From: Rhizobium sp. Q54
GTDB taxonomy: Bacteria; Pseudomonadota; Alphaproteobacteria; Rickettsiales; UBA1997
Assembly (NCBI GenBank): GCA_945865855.1
Contig: CAMBES010000072.1
Span: 1 to 6,849, forward strand
Direction of reading: 5' to 3'
DNA length: 6,849 bases
Positions within the stretch are counted from its first letter, which is position 1. Each line of letters opens with the position of its first letter. A program made the position numbers and the translations under genes. Of the stretch, positions 1 to 5,690 are shown one piece after another. The notes beneath the pieces were generated by a model, which was not told the origin of the DNA, made no database searches, and saw nothing but the letters and a program-made list of their open reading frames with translations.

Positions 1-566
1 AAGCCTTCAAAAATATCGCGCTGCGCTTCTTTTAAGATCTCAAGACTCTTATGATCTTCCGGCAAAAAAGGATCAAGAATCGCTTTATTTTTTCCTTCCG
101 CATGAACGCGGCGATCGACGCCGATTTTCTTAATCAGATCAACAAAACCAAAACTCGAAAAAATCACACCAATCGAGCCAATAATAGAAGAGTTGTGCGC
201 ATAAATTTCGTCACCAGCAAGAAGAAGCCAATATCCGCCTGATGCAGCAACATCTTGTGCAAAAGTATAAACAGGAATTTTTTTCTCGGTGCTAAGCTCG
301 CGGATGTAGTTGTAAATCAATTCTGATTGAACCGGAGAGCCACCTGGTGAGTTAATATTCAACGCCACAGCTTTTACTTTTTTCATTTCAAAAGCGCGTA
401 GCAAAAGCGGCTCGATATTTTGCATATTCAGGCCAGATTCTAGTTTAGAATCTTTGCCAATTACGCCCTGAAGATTAACGCAAGCGACGATTGGCCGAGC
501 TTTACAGCAAAAAACTTTTTTAAAAAAACTGCTAACTGAATAATTAGACCTCTTGCAATTGCTCAC
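1..566 (-). CDS. sppA: S49-family serine peptidase (SppA/SohB-like), partial at the C-terminus
   Basis: This gene is not closed in the window: 188 codons run from a GTG at 566 off the left edge. S49 peptidases degrade cleaved signal peptides and other membrane-associated peptides using a Ser-Lys dyad. Landmarks are the first core strand VACVNLQGVIG (residues 27-37), the oxyanion-region motif NINSPGGSP (70-78), and VAASGGYW (106-113) with the nucleophile Ser109. GSIGVI lies at 130-135, and GKNKAI (158-163) supplies Lys161. The 52-residue Ser-Lys spacing equals that of Bacillus subtilis SppA (S147/K199). No N-terminal membrane helix is visible, as in many alphaproteobacterial members. The start is set by exclusion: the next in-frame ATG (425) would remove the first core strand, and GTG 566 is the only usual start between it and the upstream stop. 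It overlaps the end of the MFS gene by 23 nt and has no clear Shine-Dalgarno, so coupled translation is likely. The family is sure; sppA versus sohB naming is not. Confidence 0.9.
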   Translation of the reverse strand, partial: MSNCKRSNYSVSSFFKKVFCCKARPIVACVNLQGVIGKDSKLESGLNMQNIEPLLLRAFEMKKVKAVALNINSPGGSPVQSELIYNYIRELSTEKKIPVYTFAQDVAASGGYWLLLAGDEIYAHNSSIIGSIGVIFSSFGFVDLIKKIGVDRRVHAEGKNKAILDPFLPEDHKSLEILKEAQRDIFEG

Positions 567-1869
567 TTTTATGCTGATTAAAAATTGAAAAATTCTTTAG
601 CTGAAGCTCGCCGCGCAGAGCTTTTGCAACATAGTTCAGCAAACAAAAAAAGATGAATAGAGAGAGTATCGCAATCAAGGAAACCCATAAACCTTGCGCT
701 CCGATGGTTTTCATAATTACGCCGGTAAGTAAAAGTCCAAATATGTTACCGATCAGACTTATCCGTGAAAAAGCGCTGTTCACAGCTAGGCGCTGCGTGG
801 GTTTGTATTTTTCATTAATCAACACAAACGCCGGAAGTTTTATTCCAGAAAGACAGCCAAACATCAAAAAAAGTAGCAGATAAATTTCCTGCTCGTTCTT
901 GTTTATGAGAAGGAAATAAACGCAAATCAAAGACAGTATCGCAAAGAAAATCATCAGCATGCGTCGATTAAGTATGTCGGTAATGTAACCAATCGGGATG
1001 TAGAGAATCGTGCCGAACAAAAGTACCGATAACAGCATTGCCGCTTGATCTTGCGGCATGCCAATTTTGATTCCATAAATGATTAAAAAGGCACTAGCCG
1101 ATGACATGGCGTAACTCACCGAAAATCCTGCAAACATAATTTTTGGCGAATTTTTTATGTAGCGCCAAATGCTGATTTTCTTTTCTTCGCGCACTTTTGA
1201 ATCAAGACCTTTAAGCCTCATCAAAGGCAACATCGATAAAAGGTAAAATATTGCCGCGACTAAAAAAGAGGTAAAACTCTCTTTAGTATTCATCAAACCT
1301 AAAAAAATCGAACCAATCGAATTGCCAACCGCCACCAACATAGTACCAAATGAAATCACCATTCCTCGCACATGAGTTGGCGCTAGATCAATCATTATTG
1401 TAGCGCGAGTTACGCCACAGGTAAAAAGCGCAGTGCCAAGAACGAAGATGCTTAATATCCACAAGAAATATCCATAATATTGGTAGAGAAAAAGTACGGC
1501 AATTGCCGAAGCAATCGAACCGGCATAAATGCTATTAACCATTCCGGCCTTGCGTCCAATAGCAGGTAAGAAGCGAGAAAAAATTACCCCGGCGCCAATT
1601 TGCGTAGCAGCAGAAAATGAAATCAAAATTTCATTCTTAACATGAAACTCGAGTTTCAATGCAATCAACACCATCATGATTCCGTAAGCAACTGCGGCTA
1701 AAAAAATCGAAGAATAAATTGCAGCAATGTCGCGAATTAAATTCAGACCCCAATGAAATTTTTCATCCGTCGAAATCTGTTTGTTAGTTGATAAAGGAGC
1801 GAATCCCGTGCCGGCAAAATCATGATTTCGAGAAACCGTTTCTTGGTGCGAACGAAATGATATGAGCAT
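544..1869 (-). CDS. MFS transporter, 12 transmembrane helices
   Basis: This 441-residue protein has about twelve hydrophobic segments in two halves of six, the usual size for the major facilitator superfamily of inner-membrane secondary transporters. A motif-A-like loop follows TM2 (SRFLPAIGRKAGM, about residues 98-110). The symmetric loop in the second half reads GYITDILNRR, between TM8 and TM9. A longer hydrophilic loop (KGLDSKVREEKK) separates the halves, and about 44 polar residues precede TM1. The substrate cannot be read from the sequence; drug or metabolite efflux and uptake are all possible. The ATG shares one base with the TAA of the thioredoxin-like gene (TAATG, 1867-1871). A GGGAG (complement of 1881-1885) lies 11 nt upstream inside that gene, which supports this start and translational coupling. 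Its 3' end overlaps the start of the S49 peptidase gene. A role linked to the peptidase or thioredoxin-like protein is only suggested by the operon. Confidence 0.9.
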   Translation of the reverse strand: MLISFRSHQETVSRNHDFAGTGFAPLSTNKQISTDEKFHWGLNLIRDIAAIYSSIFLAAVAYGIMMVLIALKLEFHVKNEILISFSAATQIGAGVIFSRFLPAIGRKAGMVNSIYAGSIASAIAVLFLYQYYGYFLWILSIFVLGTALFTCGVTRATIMIDLAPTHVRGMVISFGTMLVAVGNSIGSIFLGLMNTKESFTSFLVAAIFYLLSMLPLMRLKGLDSKVREEKKISIWRYIKNSPKIMFAGFSVSYAMSSASAFLIIYGIKIGMPQDQAAMLLSVLLFGTILYIPIGYITDILNRRMLMIFFAILSLICVYFLLINKNEQEIYLLLFLMFGCLSGIKLPAFVLINEKYKPTQRLAVNSAFSRISLIGNIFGLLLTGVIMKTIGAQGLWVSLIAILSLFIFFCLLNYVAKALRGELQLKNFSIFNQHKSEQLQEV

Positions 1870-2495
1870 TAGTTGTAAAGCTCCCGAATGATTTTGTTGC
1901 GTAGAAAATTTTTACTTTTTTTACCGGTGAATTTTGTGATCACCTCTCCATCGCGAGAAATCAAAACAGTGAAGGGAATTCTGCCATCGTAACGAATATT
2001 TTTTTTGTGCAAAAACTCGCGAAATCCATCTTTAAAAGCGAGGAAGCGCGGCTGAAAATAAACATCAGAATATTGATTTAAATGCTGGCTGAGGCTTGTC
2101 GGATCTAAATCTCGATCGATTGCCAATGCAATCACTTGCAAATCAGTATTTTGAAACTCACGAGAAACTTCATTTACAGCTTCAAAATTCTCCGCGCAGA
2201 TTTTGCACCAAGTAGTGTAAAGATAGAGCAGCACAGGCTTTTCATCATTCTTCTCCAGCTCATCAGCAATCTGTGCTGTGGTCATTGAAAGCGGATCCGC
2301 ATCGTTAAATCTAATATTGCTTGATGGCGGAATTTGCACATCGGCGCGTTCAACGTTTTCTACGAAGTAATGCCACAGGGCTAAGCTGATTAATACTCCA
2401 GACAAGATTGTTAAAAAAAACATTTTAGGCCAAGGTTTAGGATTTTGTTTGGATTTTTGGTATTGCTTAAGCAGAATAATTTTCTCTTCAGACAT
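1869..2495 (-). CDS. Membrane-anchored thioredoxin-like protein (TlpA/ResA-type thiol-disulfide oxidoreductase)
   Basis: The 208-residue protein has a basic cytoplasmic N-terminus (1-24), one hydrophobic segment (about 25-45) that would act as a signal anchor, and a periplasmic thioredoxin-like domain from about residue 70. The active site is WCKIC (96-100) after the strand KPVLLYLYTT. The conserved cis-proline is Pro174 in the RIPFTVLI strand, followed by the glycine turn DGEV and the final strand. Family members reduce or exchange disulfides in the periplasm, for example during cytochrome c maturation or for substrate cysteines. No cytochrome or Dsb gene is in view, so the partner is unknown. 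It is first in the leftward unit and its stop overlaps the MFS start. The ATG at 2495 lies 11 bp from the divergent folB ATG and has no evident Shine-Dalgarno. Its promoter must therefore lie in or against the folB coding region. Confidence 0.87.
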   Translation of the reverse strand: MSEEKIILLKQYQKSKQNPKPWPKMFFLTILSGVLISLALWHYFVENVERADVQIPPSSNIRFNDADPLSMTTAQIADELEKNDEKPVLLYLYTTWCKICAENFEAVNEVSREFQNTDLQVIALAIDRDLDPTSLSQHLNQYSDVYFQPRFLAFKDGFREFLHKKNIRYDGRIPFTVLISRDGEVITKFTGKKSKNFLRNKIIRELYN

Positions 2496-2506
2496 TTTAT
2501 TTGCAC

Positions 2507-2854
2507 ATGTTAATCAAAATTAAAAACCTCAAACTCAAGACGATTCTAGGTTTCCACGCCTGGGAAGAAAATATTAATCGGGAAATTATTATTAACGCAG
2601 AAGTCGAAACTAATAACCTTAGTTCGTTAAGCAGCGACGATATTAAAGACACAATCGATTACGATATTTTAATTCTCAAAATTAAAAATTTAATCAGTTC
2701 AAAGAGATTCAAACTCGTCGAAAAAATGGCCGCAGAAATCATGCGAGAAATCATGAAAGATACTCGTATCAGCAGATGTAAATTAGAGATCGATAAGGTT
2801 GGCGTGATTGCTGATTTAGATTCATTCTCAGTAACTTTAGAGCAGCATGGATAG
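2507..2854 (+). CDS. folB: Dihydroneopterin aldolase FolB
   Basis: FolB converts 7,8-dihydroneopterin to 6-hydroxymethyl-7,8-dihydropterin plus glycolaldehyde in cytoplasmic folate synthesis. It works as a ring-shaped oligomer. From the ATG at 2507 the protein has 115 residues, normal for the family. Recognisable sites are GFHAWEE (15-21, conserved Glu20), DTIDYDIL (48-55, active-site Tyr52), FKLVEKMAAEI (68-78, pterin-binding Glu72) and DKVGVI (96-101, the conserved lysine Lys97). The final strand is FSVTLEQ. An in-frame TTG two codons upstream (2501) is possible, but ATG is preferred because the N-terminal strand MLIKIKNLKLKT is already complete. No Shine-Dalgarno is apparent. The gene overlaps the downstream lptC-like gene by 8 nt (ATGGATAG), indicating coupled translation. 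No other folate gene is present. Confidence 0.92.
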   Translation: MLIKIKNLKLKTILGFHAWEENINREIIINAEVETNNLSSLSSDDIKDTIDYDILILKIKNLISSKRFKLVEKMAAEIMREIMKDTRISRCKLEIDKVGVIADLDSFSVTLEQHG

Positions 2855-3266
2855 CGTAACGGCACAGGTTTTAAAACTCATTGACTCTCAACATAAAATA
2901 AAAAAATTCCTGACGATTTCTTGCTATGCATTAATCATTGGCGGGGTTTTTGTTTATGTTTTTTATGGCTTTAGAAAAAGCAATGCAATCAAGCTAGTTA
3001 AGGATCGCGCAGAAAGTCTGAAAGATTATAAAACTGAGAAAATCATGACTAATCCGCGTATTAAGATTCAGCATGAAAATGGAAATATTTACGACATTCG
3101 CGCCAAAAAAGCTCTACACGAGAATGAGCAAGAGGTGATTATGTATGATGTTTTTGCCGAAGGAAAAATAGGCAAGATTACAGCGGGAGAATTAGAAATT
3201 ACTGAGTCAGGAGATCATATGGTTTTTACAAAAAATCCTGTTTTGATTTTGAATCAGACGGAGTAG
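2847..3266 (+). CDS. lptC: LptC-like LPS export protein, short
   Basis: The 139-residue protein has a short cytoplasmic lead, one membrane helix (about residues 21-41, FLTISCYALIIGGVFVYVF), and a periplasmic part rich in short beta strands (about 58-139). Examples are PRIKIQHENGNIYDIRAKKA, VIMYDVFAEGKIGKITAGELEI and HMVFTKNPVLIL. The helix-plus-jellyroll layout and the NGNIYDIRAKKA/GKITAGELEI pattern fit LptC, the bitopic protein that takes lipopolysaccharide from LptB2FG and passes it to LptA. It is shorter than typical LptC (E. coli 191 residues), so the end of the jellyroll may be missing. No lptA or lptB follows, although they often do. The start overlaps the folB stop by 8 nt, so expression is probably coupled to folB. 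The call rests on architecture and weak sequence pattern, not on an invariant motif. Confidence 0.65.
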   Translation: MDSVTAQVLKLIDSQHKIKKFLTISCYALIIGGVFVYVFYGFRKSNAIKLVKDRAESLKDYKTEKIMTNPRIKIQHENGNIYDIRAKKALHENEQEVIMYDVFAEGKIGKITAGELEITESGDHMVFTKNPVLILNQTE

Positions 3267-3296
3267 TAACTTACACCTAACAATATCTTGGTGGTC

Positions 3297-3384
3297 ATTC
3301 CTGTAAAAGTTCATCAACTCGGTTTCGCAAGCGGCAAATCTTAGATAAATTACGCAACCGAATTTTTGAACTCGTACAAGGAAC
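3297..3384. repeat. Long imperfect inverted repeat between lptC and aroC
   Basis: The left arm (3297-3328) and right arm (3354-3384) are near-complementary: by hand alignment 24 positions pair, with a 2-nt and a 1-nt gap and five mismatched positions besides the outermost base. Matching blocks include CGGTT/AACCG, AGTTCA/TGAACT, TGTA/TACA and TTCC/GGAA. The 25-nt loop (3329-3353) begins inside a small CGCAAGCG hairpin. No T-tract follows on either strand, so it is not an intrinsic terminator. It could be a leader structure for aroC, a degenerate palindromic mobile element, or an RNA-processing site. Only the symmetry is seen directly. Confidence 0.6.
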
Positions 3385-3424
3385 GAAAAAAGAATGAGAT
3401 AAAAAATAATTAAAGAGACAGATA

Positions 3425-4504
3425 ATGAGCAATAAATTCGGCGAAATTTTTTCACTAACTACCTGGGGCGAAAGTCATGGTGAAGCAATCGGTTGTGTGG
3501 TTGATGGTTGCCCTTCCCTTCTTTCCTTAGACGAAAGCGACATTCAAAAATATCTCGATAAGCGTCGTCCTGGACAGTCTAAATTCACAACACAGCGCCA
3601 AGAAAGAGATAGGGTTAAAATTTTTTCTGGTGTCTTCGAAGGCAAGACCACTGGCACTCCAATCAGCCTGGTAATTTTTAACGAAGACCAAAAATCTGGC
3701 GATTATTCTGAGATCAAAGACAAGTTTCGTCCAAATCACGCTGACTACGCTTACTTCAAAAAATATGGCATTCGCGATTATCGCGGTGGCGGCAGATCAT
3801 CAGCGCGCGAAACAGCGATGCGCGTGGCTGCAGGCGCAATTGCTCGTAAAGTTATTGAGCAAGAAAAAATCGAAATCACCGGCTATTTAACTCAAATCGG
3901 CGAGAAAAAAATCGAGCGCTCGCGCCTTGATTTTGCCGAGATCGACAAGAATGACTTCTTTTGTCCTGATGCTATCGCCGCCAAAAACTTTGAAGATTAT
4001 TTAACTGAAATCAGAAAATCTGGCGACTCTGTCGGCGCTATTATTGAAGTCGTAGCCCGCAACGTTCCTGTTGGTTTTGGCGAACCAATTTATAATAAAC
4101 TCGACGCTCGTCTTGCTTCGGCAATGATGTCAATCAATGCCGTGAAAGGTTTTGAAATAGGCGACGGCATGAATGCTGCGAACAAAAAAGGTTCAGAGCT
4201 TGCTGATGAAATGTTTAGTAAAAATGGCAAAGTTGAATTCGCTTCGAACTATTCTGGCGGCACTTTAGGCGGAATTTCTTCCGGCCAAGATATTGTTGTG
4301 CGCTTTGCGGTAAAGCCGACGAGCTCAATTTTAATCCCGCGCAAAACCATCGATATCGAAGGCAAAAATACCGAGATTATCACCAAAGGTCGTCACGATC
4401 CATGCGTTGGAATTCGCGCCGTTCCCGTGGGCGAAGCAATGATGGCATGCGTTCTTGCTGACTTTCTTCTGCTTCACAAGGCGCGCCAAAGTAACAAAAA
4501 CTAA
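3425..4504 (+). CDS. aroC: Chorismate synthase AroC
   Basis: AroC catalyses the last shikimate-pathway step. It eliminates phosphate from 5-enolpyruvylshikimate-3-phosphate to give chorismate, using reduced FMN as cofactor. The 359-residue length is normal for this cytoplasmic, usually tetrameric enzyme. Family signatures are all present: WGESHGEAIGCVVDGCP (14-30, catalytic His18), KRRPGQSKFTTQRQE (46-60) and RPNHADYAYFKKYG (102-115, catalytic His105). YRGGGRSSARET (119-130), the stretch around SMMSINAVKGFEIGDG, and RHDPCVGIRAVPVGEAM near the C-terminus complete the set. The start ATG at 3425 fits the conserved N-terminus (NKFGEIFSLTTWGESHG), with only a weak AAGAGA upstream. A 158-bp spacer with a long inverted repeat separates it from lptC, so it may have its own promoter. 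A TTGAAC hexamer at 3366-3371 with AAGAAT 18 bp later is a weak candidate. No frameshift or missing residue was found. Confidence 0.97.
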   Translation: MSNKFGEIFSLTTWGESHGEAIGCVVDGCPSLLSLDESDIQKYLDKRRPGQSKFTTQRQERDRVKIFSGVFEGKTTGTPISLVIFNEDQKSGDYSEIKDKFRPNHADYAYFKKYGIRDYRGGGRSSARETAMRVAAGAIARKVIEQEKIEITGYLTQIGEKKIERSRLDFAEIDKNDFFCPDAIAAKNFEDYLTEIRKSGDSVGAIIEVVARNVPVGFGEPIYNKLDARLASAMMSINAVKGFEIGDGMNAANKKGSELADEMFSKNGKVEFASNYSGGTLGGISSGQDIVVRFAVKPTSSILIPRKTIDIEGKNTEIITKGRHDPCVGIRAVPVGEAMMACVLADFLLLHKARQSNKN

Positions 4505-4551
4505 TTATTTTGGAATCTCTTTAGTTGCTGTCTTAGTTTTAAAAAATAAGC

Positions 4552-4583
4552 CTGCGTGCCGTTCGAGCGAGCTGCCCGAGCTC
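4552..4583. other. G+C-rich island in the aroC downstream spacer
   Basis: Within the otherwise A/T-rich 101-bp spacer after aroC, about 30 bases are strongly G+C-rich. They contain three overlapping CGAGC units and a short GAGCT/AGCTC inverted repeat (4569-4573 and 4579-4583, 5-nt loop). No run of T follows, so it is a poor intrinsic terminator. It may be a 5' leader structure of the downstream secreted-protein gene or a remnant; the function is unknown. Confidence 0.3.
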
Positions 4584-4605
4584 ATTTAAAAATAATCAAA
4601 AACTT

Positions 4606-5427
4606 ATGAAAAAATTTCTCACACTTAGCGCAACTGCGTGTTTGGTAGTTACAACAGCTCTTGCTCAACCTGGCCCTGGTGGCGCTGGCGGCCCTGGTGC
4701 TGGTGGTGGACAGCAACGTTCTCAAGGCGGAACGCAACAACAAGGCGGCGGCTCATCTGGTGGCGGACAGCAACGTCCTCAATCGACGAATCAAAATGGT
4801 GGTCAACAACAACGCCCTCAAGGTGGTGGTTTCTCTAGTGGTCAACAACAACGTCCTCAAGGTGGAATGCAACAACAAGGTGGCGGATCATCTGGTGGCG
4901 GACAGCAACGTCCTCAATCGACTAATCAAAATGGTGGTCAACAACAACGCCCTCAAGGTGGAATGCAGCAACAAGGTGGCGGTTCATCAAGTGGCAGAGA
5001 AATGAAACGTGATCAACGTGAAATTAAATCTGATAAAGCTGAGGTTAGAAGCGATAGACAAGAGCTCAAAAATGACATCAAGAACGGCGCGAGCAAAGAA
5101 GAAATTGCCAAAGACAGAAAAGAGCTAAGACAAGATAGAAAAGAGCTTAGAAGCGATAAAAGAGAGATGAGACAAGATGGAAGAGAAATGAAAAGAGAAG
5201 GAGAAGCTGAAGGTCGCGGAGAAAAAGAAATGGGCGGCGGTAAAGAAGGAAATCGCAGTGAAAAACCCCGCCGCAAAGAAGGTGGAAGTGATCGCAATGA
5301 AGATAGAATGGATAATCGCAGCGACAGAAAAGATGATAGATCAGATCGTCGCGAAAATCGTCGCGACAAAATGGAAAAAAACTCTTCTCAAGGATCTTCG
5401 GAAAATACGGATAGATCTGCAGAGTAA
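4606..5427 (+). CDS. Secreted low-complexity protein: Gly/Gln-rich repeats plus charged heptad region
   Basis: I do not recognise a named family. The 273-residue protein begins with a clear Sec signal peptide, MKKFLTLSATACLVVTTALA, with cleavage expected after ALA at residue 20. Residues 21-130 are almost only Gly, Gln, Ser, Pro, Asn and Arg and hold two long near-identical repeats plus a partial third. Residues 131-158 and 168-195 form 7-residue units of the pattern x-E-(L/M/I/V)-(K/R)-x-D-x, such as RQDRKEL and RSDKREM. These i/i+4 acid-base pairings suit a stable charged single helix. The tail (about 196-273) is Gly/Glu/Lys- then Asp/Arg/Asn-rich with RSDRKDDRSDRRENRRD. Cys12 sits inside the signal peptide without a proper lipobox, so a lipoprotein is unlikely. 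The product is probably a disordered periplasmic or extracellular polypeptide; surface, matrix or nucleic-acid binding are guesses. It has no Shine-Dalgarno and ends before a strong terminator. Other-frame ORFs here are products of the biased composition. Confidence 0.85.
   Translation: MKKFLTLSATACLVVTTALAQPGPGGAGGPGAGGGQQRSQGGTQQQGGGSSGGGQQRPQSTNQNGGQQQRPQGGGFSSGQQQRPQGGMQQQGGGSSGGGQQRPQSTNQNGGQQQRPQGGMQQQGGGSSSGREMKRDQREIKSDKAEVRSDRQELKNDIKNGASKEEIAKDRKELRQDRKELRSDKREMRQDGREMKREGEAEGRGEKEMGGGKEGNRSEKPRRKEGGSDRNEDRMDNRSDRKDDRSDRRENRRDKMEKNSSQGSSENTDRSAE
4723..4994 (+). repeat. In-frame duplicated segment of the Gly/Gln-rich region
   Basis: Copy 1 (4723-4826) and copy 2 (4858-4961) are 104 nt each, 135 nt (45 codons) apart, and differ at only five positions. 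Four differences are synonymous (Gly GGC/GGT twice, Gly GGC/GGA, Thr ACG/ACT) and one changes Thr to Met. A partial third copy (4953 to about 4994) overlaps the end of copy 2 and diverges after GGSS. The unit encodes roughly QGG(T/M)QQQGGGSSGGG followed by QQRPQSTNQNGGQQQRPQGG. All steps keep the reading frame, so this is a protein repeat grown by tandem duplication and not a CRISPR or intergenic repeat. Confidence 0.9.
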
Positions 5428-5449
5428 TTTAGTTAGTTAGATCAATCTG

Positions 5450-5483
5450 ACCGGCTCTGAAGAAATTCAGGGCCGGTTTTTTT
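5450..5483 (+). terminator. Rho-independent terminator of the secreted repeat-protein gene
   Basis: A 12-bp stem (ACCGGCTCTGAA at 5450-5461 and TTCAGGGCCGGT at 5466-5477) has one G-U pair and a GAAA tetraloop. It is followed directly by a run of seven T (5477-5483). It lies 22 nt after the stop at 5427. It should insulate fic from upstream transcription. Confidence 0.95.
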
Positions 5484-5598
5484 GTGGACAATTTTTATTA
5501 TCGAGCGCTTGGAAATTTTCTTGGATTACGGCCTCCCCATTGTGTAAATGTTCCGAACTGAGAGTTATGATCAGGTGATGAATTTCGGCTTGATTCAT
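5467..5598 (-). CDS. Possible 43-residue small protein, divergent from fic
   Basis: An ATG at 5598 opens a 43-codon frame ending in TGA at 5467. The product begins MNQAEIHHLIITLSSEH and continues HNGEAVIQENFQALDNKN, which has a protein-like, non-repetitive composition with an amphipathic helix pattern. No family is recognised. Against it: no Shine-Dalgarno, short length, and its last codons run into the terminator stem of the neighbouring gene. For it: it fills most of the otherwise empty spacer, and its start sits at the edge of the palindrome at 5597-5636, which would then lie between two divergent genes. It could be a small regulator, a gene remnant or chance. Confidence 0.25.
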   Translation of the reverse strand: MNQAEIHHLIITLSSEHLHNGEAVIQENFQALDNKNCPQKNRP

Positions 5599-5636
5599 GC
5601 TAAAAATATTTAAGTTTTAGCAAAACTTAATAGCAT
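5597..5636. promoter_or_regulatory. Palindrome upstream of fic, candidate operator or hairpin
   Basis: TTAAGTTTT (5610-5618) and AAAACTTAA (5622-5630) form a perfect 9-bp inverted repeat with a 3-nt centre. Outside it, ATGCTA (5597-5602) matches TAGCAT (5631-5636), with seven extra bases (5603-5609) on the left. This gives 15 paired positions in total. It lies 55-94 bp upstream of the fic ATG with no T-tract after it, so an operator or leader hairpin is more likely than a terminator. The binding protein is unknown; the Fic protein's own C-terminal helix-turn-helix is one candidate. Confidence 0.55.
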
Positions 5637-5645
5637 TTTATTCGT

Positions 5646-5676
5646 AGTTTGTTAGTATTAATCCTGCCAACAAACT
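5646..5676. promoter_or_regulatory. Second inverted repeat, just upstream of fic
   Basis: AGTTTGTT (5646-5653) and AACAAACT (5669-5676) are exact inverted complements with a 15-nt spacer. The right half continues into AACTTAA (5673-5679 reads AACTTAA), which repeats part of the AAAACTTAA half-site of the 5597-5636 palindrome. The shared half-site suggests one DNA-binding protein occupying several sites across the fic promoter region. A TATTAA (5656-5661) within the spacer could be a -10 element, but no convincing -35 accompanies it. Confidence 0.4.
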
Positions 5677-5690
5677 TAAGAACGAATCAA

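Noticed and set aside
51..242. 63-codon plus-strand ORF at the left edge
   Set aside because: It is antisense to the S49 peptidase, whose catalytic motifs are intact across the same bases; the peptide is Asn/Lys/Arg-rich and unlike a protein family.
3297..3384. Inverted repeat considered as an intrinsic terminator after lptC
   Set aside because: No T-run follows the stem on either strand and the loop is long.
4606..4665. Lipoprotein signal (Cys12) in the secreted protein
   Set aside because: The residues before Cys are A-T-A rather than a lipobox, and a good ALA cleavage site follows later.
4723..4994. Repeats considered as a CRISPR array
   Set aside because: Copies are long, in frame, contiguous with coding sequence and have no unique spacers of regular length.
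4638..5005. Trp/Thr- and Val/Asn-rich ORFs in the other two plus frames
   Set aside because: They are shadows of the low-complexity Gly/Gln repeat; the frame with signal peptide and charged tail is the coherent one.
5013..5369. 118-codon Ser/Leu/Arg-rich minus-strand ORF
   Set aside because: It is antisense to the Lys/Arg/Glu/Asp region, where biased codons remove stops; no start context or family resemblance.
5467..5598. Small ORF as an antitoxin of the Fic protein
   Set aside because: This Fic carries its own inhibitory STMIEGN motif (class II), and antitoxins of class I Fic proteins carry that motif; the small ORF does not.
5649..5690. TTG start for Fic giving 14 more residues
   Set aside because: The extension overlaps the inverted repeat, has no ribosome binding site, and ATG 5691 gives a normal N-terminus.
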